In this document: positions 46,317-55,038 of the stretch, in pieces
Layout of the letters: every line of letters starts with the position of its first letter
Numbering within the stretch: position 1 is the stretch's first letter
From: CAVRZJ01 sp964594125
Lineage (GTDB): Bacteria > Acidobacteriota > Thermoanaerobaculia > Thermoanaerobaculales > Thermoanaerobaculaceae
NCBI GenBank assembly: GCA_964594125.1
Contig: CAZQLL010000002.1
Location: 164,064 to 228,063, forward strand
DNA length: 64,000 nt
Direction of reading: 5' to 3'
Position numbers and translations under genes: made by a program
The notes under the pieces: model-generated
What the model was told of the DNA's origin: nothing
Seen by the model: the letters and a program-made list of their open reading frames with translations, nothing else
The model's database searches: none

Positions 46317-46625
46317 GAGAAGACGTCGAGGGTCGGGAGTCGGGGGCAGGACCGCGGCCCCGATCAAGCGGCGCCTCCATTGAAGGCAGCTTGGTACTCT
46401 CCCCAGGGAATACGCTGACGCACCGAGTGCATCGATGCGCCGCGCTCGCCAGGCGCGCGACCAGGCCGTACAGGCCGCCATAGGGCGCGGGAGCGCCACG
46501 CCGCGAGTGCAGATGCAGCGACGCGCGAATGCCACCGGATTCCCGGGGGAGAGTGCTCAGCCGGCGCCTGCCGATGGCGCTGCCACCGGCGGGTATCATG
46601 GGAACAGGGCCAAAGGGAGGCGGCG
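46317..46625. other. Intergenic stretch before mscL; short heptamer-periodic tract, no gene
   Basis: Directly after the stop, 46325-46352 reads GTCGAGG, GTCGGGA, GTCGGGG, GCAGGAC with a 7-base period. The remainder has no supportable gene. TATCAT at 46594-46599 is a possible -10 box for mscL, with no good -35. On the minus strand a frame here encodes a 22-residue piece beginning MHSVRQRIPWGEYQAAF but has no ribosome binding site. Confidence 0.4.
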
Positions 46626-47021
46626 ATGCTGAAGGAGTTCCGTGAGTTCGCGATGCGCGGCAACGTAATGGACATGGCGGTCGGCATCATCATCGGCGGC
46701 GCGTTCGGCAAGATCGTGTCGTCGCTGGTCAACGACGTGCTGATGCCGCCGATCGGGATGCTGGTCGGCGGGATGGACTTCTCGAAGCTGGCGATCACGC
46801 TGCGCGCCGCCGAGGGCGATGTCGCCGCCGTGACGCTGAAGTACGGGATGTTCATCCAACAGGTCGTCGACTTCATCATCGTGGCGTTCGTCATTTTCAT
46901 GATGGTGAAGGCAATGAACTCGCTGCGGAAGAAGCAGGAGGCAGCCCCCGCGGCGCCGGCGCCGCCGCCGCGCCAGGAGACGCTGCTCGAGGAGATCCGC
47001 GACCTGCTGAAGAAGAAGTGA
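46626..47021 (+). CDS. mscL: Large-conductance mechanosensitive channel
   Basis: 131 residues, ATG after AAGGGAGGCGGCG. Opens under membrane tension to release solutes in osmotic downshock. The N-terminal helix and first membrane segment (EFREFAMRGNVMDMAVGIII, GGAFGKIVSSLVNDVLMPPI) are diagnostic. A periplasmic loop follows, then TM2 (QQVVDFIIVAFVIFMMVKAMN) and the cytoplasmic helix (LLEEIRDLLKKK). Single gene with a strong hairpin after it. Confidence 0.97.
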   Translation: MLKEFREFAMRGNVMDMAVGIIIGGAFGKIVSSLVNDVLMPPIGMLVGGMDFSKLAITLRAAEGDVAAVTLKYGMFIQQVVDFIIVAFVIFMMVKAMNSLRKKQEAAPAAPAPPPRQETLLEEIRDLLKKK

Positions 47022-47028
47022 ACGTCCT

Positions 47029-47057
47029 GCTCGGGGCGCCGCCGCGGCGCCCCGAGC
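47029..47057. terminator. Strong bidirectional hairpin between mscL and kgd
   Basis: A perfect 13-bp stem (GCTCGGGGCGCCG / CGGCGCCCCGAGC) with loop CCG lies 7 nt after the mscL stop and 10 nt from the convergent kgd stop. Confidence 0.7.
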
Positions 47058-47067
47058 AACACTGTTC

Positions 47068-50000
47068 CTACTCCGCGAACGCCCGGAGGACCAGATCCTC
47101 CTGCTCGAGCTGGTGGAGGCGGGCGCTTCCCGTCGCCGGGCTCGGGTTGGCCGAACGGCCGACGTAGCGCAGCGGCCGCCCGCCGAGCAGCTCGACGAGC
47201 AGCGGCTGCACGAAGCTCCACGCCCCCATGTTCTGCGGCTCCTCCTGCACCCAGCGCGCCTCCTCCGCCCCCGGCAGCACCGCGAGCAACGCCGCGATCT
47301 CGTCGGCGGGGAACGGGTAGAGCTGCTCGACGCGCACCACCGCGCTCGCCGGCGCCGCGTGCTTCGCACGATACGCCAGGAGATCGTGCGCGACCTTGCC
47401 GCTGCACAGCAGCAGCCGGCGCGTCACCGGCCCAGCCTCGGGGTCGGTGAGGGTGCGCTGGAACGCGCCGGCGGTGAACGCGCTCGCCGGGCTCTCGGCG
47501 GCGGCGGCGCGCAGCAGGCTCTTCGGCGTCATGACCACCAGCGGCGCCGCCGGTTCGAGGTACGCCTGGCTGCGCAGCAGGTGGAAGTACTGCGCCGCGG
47601 TGGTCGGCACGGCGACCCGCAGGTTGTTGCGGGCGCACAGTTGCAGGAAGCGCTCCAGACGCGCCGACGAGTGCTCGGGCCCCTGCCCCTCGAGGCCGTG
47701 CGGCAGCAGCAGCGTGAGCCGCGACTGCTGCCCCCACTTCTCGTCGGCGGCGGCGAGGAACTGGTCGATGATGATCTGGGCGCCGTTGGCGAAGTCGCCG
47801 AACTGCGCCTCCCACGCCACCAGCGCGTCCGGGCGGGCGACCGAGTAGCCGTACTCGAACCCGAGCGCGGCGTACTCCGACAGCAGCGAGTCGTAGAGCA
47901 TGAACGGCCCCTGCCGCGGGTCGAGGTGCGAGAGCGGCACCCACTCGGCGCCCGTGCGCTGGTCGACGAGCACGGCATGCCGCTGGCTGAACGTGCCGCG
48001 GCGGGTGTCCTGGCCGGAGAGACGCACCGGCCTGCCCTCGAGCAGCAGCGTGCCGATCGCGAGGCTCTCGGCCGTCGCCCAGTCGAAGCGCGGGTCGGCC
48101 CCGCCGCCGGCGAGCTGCGCGCCCTCTTCCATGTGCTCGCGCAGGTGCCTGGCGAGCTTCGGGTGCGGCGTGAAACCCTCCGGCACCGTGGCCATCACCT
48201 CGAGCACGCGGGCGATCGTCGCCGCGCCGACCGCGGGCGGCGCCGCGAAAGGCAGCGGCGCCGGCGTCGGGGCCGGCAGGCGCGACTCCGGCGGCTCGGC
48301 CTCGTGGGTCGCGGTGAACGCCTCCTCGAGGCGGGCGCGGAAGTCGTTGAGCGCCGCCTCGGCCTCCTCGACGGTCATGTCGCCGCGGTTGACCAGCTTC
48401 TCGGTGTACAGCTTGCGCACCGAGCGCTTGTCGCGGATCTTCGCGTACATCAGCGGCTGGGTGAACCCCGGCTCGTCGCCCTCGTTGTGGCCCCAGCGGC
48501 GATAGCAGATCATGTCGACGACGACGTCCTTGCGGAACGCCTGGCGGAAGGCGAACGCCAGGTCGATGACGCGCGCGCACGCCTCCGGGTCGTCGCCGTT
48601 GACGTGGAACACCGGCGCCTGGACCATCTTGGCGACGTCGGTGGCGTACACCGACGAGCGCGCGTCGGCGGGCGAGGTGGTGAAGCCGATCCCGTTGTTG
48701 ACCACGATGTGGACGGTGCCGCCGGTGCGGTAGCCGGAGAGGTTCGACATGTTGAGCGTCTCGGCGACCACCCCCTGGCCGGCGAACGCGGCGTCGCCGT
48801 GCACGAGCACCGCCATCACCTTCCGGCGCGCGCCCTCGCCCCGCATGTCCTGCGCCGCCCGCGCCATCCCCTCGGCGACTGGGTCGACCGCTTCGAGGTG
48901 GCTGGGGTTGGACGCCAGCTCGATGCGCAGCGTGCCGCCGCCGGGGCCGCTGAACGTCCCCTCGGCGCCCATGTGGTACTTGACGTCGCCGGTGCCCTCG
49001 CGCGAGTCGGGGTCGAGGTCGCCCTCGAAACGGCGGAACAGCCGCTCGTAGGAGAAGCCGAGAATGTTGGCGAGGACGTTGAGGCGGCCGCGGTGGGCCA
49101 TCCCCATCACGGCCTCCTCGATCCCGTCGGCGACGGCGTCGCACAGCAGCCGGTCGAGCATCGCGATCAACGTCTCGGCGCCTTCGAGGGAGAAGCGCTT
49201 GTGGCCGATGTACTTGGTGTGCAGAAACTTCTCGAATGCCTCGGCGGCGTTGAGGCGCAGCAGGAGGCGCCGCTTCTCGTCCTGCGACAGCCACGACTGC
49301 CGGCTCACGCCCTCGACTCGCTGCTGGATCCACGCCTTCTGGTCGGGTTCCTGGATGAACATGTACTCGACGCCGACCGGCCCGCAGTACGCCTCCTGCA
49401 GCACCTGCAGCACGTCGCGCAGCGGTGCGCGCTCCCGGCCGCCGACGCCCTCGCAGAAGAACTCCCGGTCGAGATCCCACACCGTCACGCCGTGGTGGGC
49501 CAGCTCGAGCTCGGGGTGGCTCGGCACCTCCTGGCTCAGCGGGTTGGTGTGCGCGACGAGATGCCCGCGCACGCGGTACATGTTGATCAGGTGGAGCACG
49601 CCGGCCTGCTTCTCGACCAGCGCCTGCTCGCCGCCGCCGCCGAGGAACGGGTTGGCGTCGCGCGCGATCCGCATCGGCCGGTGCGGCACCTTCAGCGAGG
49701 CGAACACTCCCTCGAAGAAGTCGTGCTCGCCCTGCAGGTATGCGGCGACCAGCGAGAGGAAGGCGCCGCTCTCCGCGCCCTGGATCACGCGGTGGTCGTA
49801 GGTGCAGGTGACGGTCAGCACCTTGCTGACGCCGAGGCGCGCCAGCGCCTCGGGGTCGGCGAGCTGGTACTCGGCCGGGTAGCCTATCGCGCCGACGCCG
49901 ACGATCAGGCTCTGCCCGGCCATCAGGCGCGGCACCGACTGCGTCGTGCCGAGCATCCCGGGGTTGGTGAGCGACGCGGTGGTGCCGGCGAAGTCCTCCG

Positions 50001-50670
50001 GCGTCAGCGCGTTGCCCTGAGCGCGGCGGACGAGGTCGTTGTAGGCGGCGAAGAAGGCGGCGAAGTCGAGCGAGTCCGCCCGCTTGATCGACGGCACCAC
50101 CAGCGCCCGCGATCCGTCCCTCTTCTGCAGGTCGACGGCGAGGCCGAGGTTCACGGCGTCGGGCTGCTGCCGGTGCGGGGCGCCGTCGATCGCGGTGTAG
50201 ATCGCGCGTATCGCCGGCATCGCCGCCAGCGCCCGCACCACCGCCCAGGCGATCAGGTGGGTGAAGCTGACCTTGCCGCCGACCGCGTCGGCGAGGTGCT
50301 CGTTGAGCAGACGGCGGTTCTCCTCCAGCAGCTTGACCGGGATCGTCCGCACCGTGGTCGCGGTCGGCACGGCGAGCGAGCGCTCCATGTTCTCGACTAG
50401 GCGCGCCGCCGCGCCGCGCAGCGGCGTCGCCTCGACGGCCGGCGCCGCCGGTGCGGCGGCGGGGGCGGTCGCGGGCGCTGCCGGCGCCTCGACCTCCGCC
50501 GGCGTCGGGGCGGCCGGGGTGGCGCGCGCGGCCGGCGGCTCGTAGTCGGAGAAGAACTCGCGCCAGCTCTCCGAAAGCGACTCCGGACGCTCCCGGTACT
50601 CCCGGTACATCTCGTCGATCAGCCAGACATTCGGCCCGTAACCGGCGCCGGTGCTCCGCTCGTCGCTCAT
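47068..50670 (-). CDS. kgd: Multifunctional 2-oxoglutarate decarboxylase/dehydrogenase E1-E2 fusion
   Basis: 1,200 residues. The N-terminus (GPNVWLIDEMYREYRERPES, LSESWREFFSDY) is the E1 leader helix, followed by an Ala/Pro linker. Residues about 80-340 are a 2-oxoacid dehydrogenase acyltransferase domain (E2) with the catalytic TYDHRVIQGAESG and no visible lipoyl domain. Residues about 360-1200 are the thiamine-dependent E1 part, with MAHRGRLNVLAN, HGDAAFAGQGVVAETLNMS and RRWGHNEGDEP. This arrangement is that of mycobacterial Kgd, which works with a separate lipoylated partner. It serves the TCA step 2-oxoglutarate to succinyl-CoA. TAGAAT at 50699-50694 is a likely -10 box. E3 and lipoyl partner are not in the window. 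Confidence 0.94.
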   Translation of the reverse strand: MSDERSTGAGYGPNVWLIDEMYREYRERPESLSESWREFFSDYEPPAARATPAAPTPAEVEAPAAPATAPAAAPAAPAVEATPLRGAAARLVENMERSLAVPTATTVRTIPVKLLEENRRLLNEHLADAVGGKVSFTHLIAWAVVRALAAMPAIRAIYTAIDGAPHRQQPDAVNLGLAVDLQKRDGSRALVVPSIKRADSLDFAAFFAAYNDLVRRAQGNALTPEDFAGTTASLTNPGMLGTTQSVPRLMAGQSLIVGVGAIGYPAEYQLADPEALARLGVSKVLTVTCTYDHRVIQGAESGAFLSLVAAYLQGEHDFFEGVFASLKVPHRPMRIARDANPFLGGGGEQALVEKQAGVLHLINMYRVRGHLVAHTNPLSQEVPSHPELELAHHGVTVWDLDREFFCEGVGGRERAPLRDVLQVLQEAYCGPVGVEYMFIQEPDQKAWIQQRVEGVSRQSWLSQDEKRRLLLRLNAAEAFEKFLHTKYIGHKRFSLEGAETLIAMLDRLLCDAVADGIEEAVMGMAHRGRLNVLANILGFSYERLFRRFEGDLDPDSREGTGDVKYHMGAEGTFSGPGGGTLRIELASNPSHLEAVDPVAEGMARAAQDMRGEGARRKVMAVLVHGDAAFAGQGVVAETLNMSNLSGYRTGGTVHIVVNNGIGFTTSPADARSSVYATDVAKMVQAPVFHVNGDDPEACARVIDLAFAFRQAFRKDVVVDMICYRRWGHNEGDEPGFTQPLMYAKIRDKRSVRKLYTEKLVNRGDMTVEEAEAALNDFRARLEEAFTATHEAEPPESRLPAPTPAPLPFAAPPAVGAATIARVLEVMATVPEGFTPHPKLARHLREHMEEGAQLAGGGADPRFDWATAESLAIGTLLLEGRPVRLSGQDTRRGTFSQRHAVLVDQRTGAEWVPLSHLDPRQGPFMLYDSLLSEYAALGFEYGYSVARPDALVAWEAQFGDFANGAQIIIDQFLAAADEKWGQQSRLTLLLPHGLEGQGPEHSSARLERFLQLCARNNLRVAVPTTAAQYFHLLRSQAYLEPAAPLVVMTPKSLLRAAAAESPASAFTAGAFQRTLTDPEAGPVTRRLLLCSGKVAHDLLAYRAKHAAPASAVVRVEQLYPFPADEIAALLAVLPGAEEARWVQEEPQNMGAWSFVQPLLVELLGGRPLRYVGRSANPSPATGSARLHQLEQEDLVLRAFAE

Positions 50671-50797
50671 GCGCGCTCCCGCTTCGCCCCGATTCTAGCA
50701 ACGTCGGCAGCCGCCGCGGACGGGCGGGATGCGGCTGCGCGGGCGGCTTGCTACGCTAGCGGGAGAGGGCTTCCGATGCTGCCCCAGGGAGGGCGAC

Positions 50798-52072
50798 ATG
50801 CGCGTGTTGCCGGCGATCGTCCTGGCATCGTTGCTGATCACGGGAGCGGCGGCGCCGCCTGCAGCGGCGCAGGAGGGCGCTGCGGCGCCTGCGCGGCTGC
50901 CGGACGATCCGACGCCGCGCCTGCGGGCGCTGCTCGACGAGCTCGACGCCTTCGGCCAGGTAGTGAGGCCGCCGAGCGGCCTGCTCAAGTACGACTACCT
51001 GGTGCCCTCGGGGCCGTTCCACCAGCTCTTCGACTGGGATGCCTACTTCATGGGCGCGGCGCTCTCCTACGAGCGCAAGGGACGCTACCTCGCGAGCACC
51101 GTGCGCAACTTCCTCGAGTACACCGGGCCGCCCACCTCGTCGGTCAACGGCTACGTGCCGCGCATCATCGCCCCCGAGGGGTTCTGGTCGCTGCCCGAGA
51201 TGTGCAAGCCGTTCCTCGCGCAGATGGCGCTGCTGGCGTCGGAGTCGATGGGCAACGACTGGTGGGTGCGGCCGTATTACGAGAAGCTGGCGCGCACGCT
51301 GTACTTCTGGGAGAACGCGCGGCGCACCCCGGACGGGCTGTTCGTGTGGTTCAACGGCGATGAGAGCGGCGTCGACAACACCCCGGCGGTATCGTGGGAG
51401 CCCGCGGAGGTCACCGAGGGCGTGGACCTCGCCTGCTACCTGGTGCGCGAGTACCGGGCGATGGCGCGCCTCGCCAGGGCGCTCGACAAGACCGATGACG
51501 AAGCGAGGTACACGAGGCAGGCCGAGGACCTGGCGCGACGCATCAACCAGCTCATGTGGTCGAGTGCCGACGCGATGTACTTCAACATCGACCGCCGCAC
51601 CGGCCGGCACGTGAAGGTGAAGGCGTGGGTGTCGTTCGTGCCGCTGTGGGCGGGGATCGCGCCGCCGGAGCGGGCGAAGGCGACGATCGAGCGGCACCTG
51701 CTCGACCCCGCGGCGTTCTGGGGGCCGTACGGGCTGCGCACGCTCGCCTCCGACGAGCCGAAGTACACGCCGGCGAAAGGCTACTGGAAGGGGCCGGTGT
51801 GGGTGGTGTCGAGCTACATGATGAGCCATGGCCTGGCGCGCTACGGGTACCGCGACGCGGCGCTCGCGGAGGCGAAGCGGGTGGTGGGGTTGCTGGTACG
51901 CGACCTCGAGGCGACGGGCGGCATGAACGAGAACTACGACCCCGACACCGGAAACCCGGCCGCCGGCACCAACTTCCTCTCGTGGAACCTGCTGGCGCTG
52001 CACTGGGTGGACGAGCTCACGGCCGGCCGCGACCCGCTCGCGCTCGGCGAGGCCGCGCCGGCGGGGCGGTAG
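50798..52072 (+). CDS. Exported trehalase/GH63-like (alpha/alpha)6 glycosidase
   Basis: 424 residues, ATG after GGGAGGGCGAC; an earlier ATG adds 23 implausible residues. The signal peptide is MRVLPAIVLASLLITGAAAP with PAAAQ before the likely cleavage site. The barrel signature YDYLVPSGPFHQLFDWDAYF resembles the trehalase WDSY region; FVWFNGDESGVDNTP, KGPVWVVSSYMM and ENYDPDTGNPAAGTNF are the other GH63/GH37-type motifs with candidate acid residues. Substrate unknown (trehalose, glucosyl- or mannosylglycerate are candidates). An extended -10 (TGCTACGCT, 50749-50757) lies upstream. The next glycosidase starts 9 nt later. Confidence 0.82.
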   Translation: MRVLPAIVLASLLITGAAAPPAAAQEGAAAPARLPDDPTPRLRALLDELDAFGQVVRPPSGLLKYDYLVPSGPFHQLFDWDAYFMGAALSYERKGRYLASTVRNFLEYTGPPTSSVNGYVPRIIAPEGFWSLPEMCKPFLAQMALLASESMGNDWWVRPYYEKLARTLYFWENARRTPDGLFVWFNGDESGVDNTPAVSWEPAEVTEGVDLACYLVREYRAMARLARALDKTDDEARYTRQAEDLARRINQLMWSSADAMYFNIDRRTGRHVKVKAWVSFVPLWAGIAPPERAKATIERHLLDPAAFWGPYGLRTLASDEPKYTPAKGYWKGPVWVVSSYMMSHGLARYGYRDAALAEAKRVVGLLVRDLEATGGMNENYDPDTGNPAAGTNFLSWNLLALHWVDELTAGRDPLALGEAAPAGR

Positions 52073-52081
52073 GCGGTCCTC

Positions 52082-54880
52082 ATGAGCACGGACGCACCCC
52101 TGACGACCATGGGCGCCGGGAGGGCCGGCGCCCTCGTCGGCCCAGCGGCGGCGCTGCGCGTGAATCGCGCGGGCGAGGGCACCCGCGCTCCAGGCGTTCT
52201 CGGGGCGCGGCGCCGGCGACCGCCGTTTCCGGCATGGGCCGCCGCAGTCGCCCTCGCCGCCGCGGCCGCCTTCGCGGGCGCGAGCGGCACCCCGGCGCCG
52301 CCTTCCGGCGTGGTTCCGCGCTTCGCCGTCGAGCCGAACCCGATCGCGCTCGCCGGCCCGGCGAGCGCCGCCCGCTTCATGGAGGCGTCGGGACGCCGCG
52401 CCGCGTTCCTCGGCCGCGAGGACGGCTCGTTCGAGGCGTGGGCGTACCCGCTGAAGGTGCTCCACGACTTCCAGCTCGCCTTTGCGATCGCCGCGTACGC
52501 CGAGCCGATCCCGGCGGCGAGCCTGGCCGCGACCGTCGACATCCGCCCGGAGTCGGCGACGGTGCGCTACAGCCACGCCGCGTTCACCGTCGACGCCACC
52601 TGGCTGGTGCCGTTGGACGAGCCGGGCGGCCTGGTGCTGCTCGACGTGCACGCCTCGGAGCCGGTGACCGTGCTCGTCCGCTTCCGTCCCGACCTGAAGC
52701 CGATGTGGCCGGCGGCGCTCGGGGGGCAGTACTGCGGCTGGAACGGCGAGCTCAACGCGTTCGTGCTCACCGAGGGGTCGCGCCGGGCCGCGGCGGTGGT
52801 GGGATCGCCGCTCGCGACCGCCCCGCCCGAGCAGCCGGCGCACAACCTTCCCGACGCTCCCGTGCAGATGGCGATCCCGCTCACGCCGCAGCTCGCGGCG
52901 CGCGGCCTCGTGCCGATCGCGATCGCGGCGAGCGTGCGCGGCCGCGACGACGCTACGGCGGCCTGCGCGCGGCTGCTGGCGGGCGCCGAGGGGTTCCTGC
53001 GCGAGAGCGCCGCGCACTACCGCCGGCTGCGGACGGAGCGTACCTCCCTCGACACCCCGGACGACCGCCTCGACCTCGCCTTCGAGTGGGGGAAGGTCGC
53101 GCTCGACAAGGGGTTCGTTTGCAACCCGCAGCTCGGCGCCGGGTTGATCGCCGGGCTCGGGCCGTCGGGCGCCAGCGAGCGACCGGGGTTCGGCTGGTTC
53201 TTCGGCGGCGACGCGTTCATCAACGCGGCGGCGATCGACGGCTACGGCGACTTCGCTCTCGTCGCCGAGTCGCTGCGTTTCCTGCGCGCCCGCCAGCGCG
53301 ACGACGGCAAGATGATGCACGAGCTGTCGCAAGGGGCGGCGTACATCCGCTGGTTCGAGGAGTATCCCTACGGCTACTACCACGCCGACACCACGGCGCT
53401 GTACATCGCCGCGGTGCGCGACCACGTCGCGGCGTCGGGCGACCTCGCCCTCGCGCGCGAGCTGTGGCCGTCGGTCCGCCGCGCGTTCGAGTTCTGCGAG
53501 CTGATGGACGAGGACGGCGACGGGCTGATGGACAACTCGCTGGCCGGCCTCGCCGCGGTCGAAACCGGGAAGCTGCGCTCGCGGGACGTCATGACCGACG
53601 TATTTCTCGCGGCGGCATGGGCCGATGCCGCAGCGGCGGCGGCCGATCTCGCCGCCGTCGCGGAGCCCGCGTTCGGCGCCCGTGCGGCAGCCGCCGCCGC
53701 CAGGGCGCGCGCCGCCCTGAACGAGCGCTTTCTCGACGACGAGGGCCGCCGCGTTCACTTCGCGCTCGACCGCGGCGGCCTGCCGCGCGACGCCCTCACG
53801 GTGTGGCCGGCGTACGGGATCGCGCGCGGCGTGTTCGACGCCGGGCGGCCGGCGATCGCGGGGGCGCTCGACGCGCTCGCCGGCGCCGCGATTGGCGCCG
53901 ACTGGGGCGCCCGCATGCTGTCGCGGGAGAGCGCGCTGTACGAGCCGCTGTCGTACAACAACGGCGCGTCGTGGCCGTTCCTCACCGGGTTCGCGGCGCA
54001 GGCGCTGTACGCGGCGCGGCGGGCGCCGGCGGCGTGGGCGTATCTCGACGGCCTCGCCGACGTGGCGTTCCTCGAGGCGCGCGGGTTCCTGCCGGAGCTG
54101 CTCTCGGGCGACCGCCTGCGCTCGGTCGACGCCGCCGTGCCGCACCAGCTCTTCGCCACCACCGGGCTGATGGCGACCGTCACCCGCGGCCTCATCGGGC
54201 TCGGCGCCGCGGCGGCGCCCGGCGAGCCGGTGCTCGGCCCCGGCGCCGCCGTGCGCATGGCACCGCAGCTCCCGCCGGAGTGGCGGTCGGCATGCTTCGC
54301 CAACCTCGCCTTTCGCTCCTCGACGTTCGACCTCCGCGTCGAGCAGGCGGCCGGACGGATCGCTGCCACGGTGGTGCGCCACGGCGGGCCGCCGCTGCCG
54401 GTCGAGCTGGAGCTCACGCTGCCGCCCGGAGCGCGCCTCTCGGGGCGCCGCGGCGGCGAGCGCTCGACCGTCGGGGCGGCGACGCCGCGCGGCACCCCGG
54501 TGAGGTTCACCGCGAGGGTGGCGGGCGAGGCGCGCTTCGAGGTGCGCTGGAGCGGCGGCTGCCGGGTGTGGGCGCCGCACCCGCCGCTCGCCCTCGGCGA
54601 CCGCTCGCGGCGGCTGCGCATCGTCGACGCGGTTTCCGACGGCGAAGCGCTGCGCGTGCGGGTCGAAGGGCTCGCCGGCGAGCGCTACGAACTCCGCGCG
54701 GAGGCGCCGGGCGGGATCGCCGAGTCAACCGGCGCCGTCGACCTCGGCAGCGAGGCCGGCGTAACGCGCCTCGAGGTGACGTTGCCCGCCGCAGGGGCCG
54801 AGTGGACCGCGGGCGACATCATGCTCCGCCTGGCCGGCAGCGCCGACCGCCTGCGCCGAAGGGCGCCCTCGCGCGGCTGA
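52082..54880 (+). CDS. Exported glycogen-debranching-like alpha/alpha-barrel glycosidase
   Basis: 932 residues from ATG 52082. The start is uncertain: the first 25 codons overlap a GC-rich intergenic-type element, and a GTG at 52160 just before a basic stretch and hydrophobic core (FPAWAAAVALAAAAAFAGA) may be the real one. The N-terminal half is a beta-rich domain. The barrel begins near LDLAFEWGKVALDKGFVCNP and has FGWFFGGDAFINA, DDGKMMHELSQGAAYI, YYHADTTALYI and DEDGDGLMDN, like amylo-alpha-1,6-glucosidase C-domains. C-terminal beta domains follow. With the preceding gene it probably degrades an imported or periplasmic alpha-glucan or osmolyte glycoside. Confidence 0.78.
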   Translation: MSTDAPLTTMGAGRAGALVGPAAALRVNRAGEGTRAPGVLGARRRRPPFPAWAAAVALAAAAAFAGASGTPAPPSGVVPRFAVEPNPIALAGPASAARFMEASGRRAAFLGREDGSFEAWAYPLKVLHDFQLAFAIAAYAEPIPAASLAATVDIRPESATVRYSHAAFTVDATWLVPLDEPGGLVLLDVHASEPVTVLVRFRPDLKPMWPAALGGQYCGWNGELNAFVLTEGSRRAAAVVGSPLATAPPEQPAHNLPDAPVQMAIPLTPQLAARGLVPIAIAASVRGRDDATAACARLLAGAEGFLRESAAHYRRLRTERTSLDTPDDRLDLAFEWGKVALDKGFVCNPQLGAGLIAGLGPSGASERPGFGWFFGGDAFINAAAIDGYGDFALVAESLRFLRARQRDDGKMMHELSQGAAYIRWFEEYPYGYYHADTTALYIAAVRDHVAASGDLALARELWPSVRRAFEFCELMDEDGDGLMDNSLAGLAAVETGKLRSRDVMTDVFLAAAWADAAAAAADLAAVAEPAFGARAAAAAARARAALNERFLDDEGRRVHFALDRGGLPRDALTVWPAYGIARGVFDAGRPAIAGALDALAGAAIGADWGARMLSRESALYEPLSYNNGASWPFLTGFAAQALYAARRAPAAWAYLDGLADVAFLEARGFLPELLSGDRLRSVDAAVPHQLFATTGLMATVTRGLIGLGAAAAPGEPVLGPGAAVRMAPQLPPEWRSACFANLAFRSSTFDLRVEQAAGRIAATVVRHGGPPLPVELELTLPPGARLSGRRGGERSTVGAATPRGTPVRFTARVAGEARFEVRWSGGCRVWAPHPPLALGDRSRRLRIVDAVSDGEALRVRVEGLAGERYELRAEAPGGIAESTGAVDLGSEAGVTRLEVTLPAAGAEWTAGDIMLRLAGSADRLRRRAPSRG

Positions 54881-54969
54881 CGCGGCGGGCGGAGCGCTCG
54901 CCGCGGCCGACGCCGCGCCGCTGGAAGCCGGGCGCCGCGGCCGCGGGCGGATCGAGACCCGGCGCCCCT

Positions 54970-55038
54970 CCCGAATCGCCGGGAGGCCGCTGCTGGCGAG
55001 AATCTGCGCGCGCCGCTCCGGCCTCCGGAGGGGTTGGG
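54970..55038 (-). repeat. 3'-flanking repeat element, copy 2
   Basis: Directly after the NDH-2 stop (minus strand) the order CCGGAGGCCGGAGCGGCGCG, CGCAGATTCTCG, AGCAGCGGCC parallels 37805-37886. The whole gap 54881-55038 has no gene. Confidence 0.4.

Noticed and set aside
46364..50701. Long minus-strand frame in a different register across kgd and mscL
   Set aside because: It is a shadow of kgd; the correct frame carries the E1 and E2 motifs.
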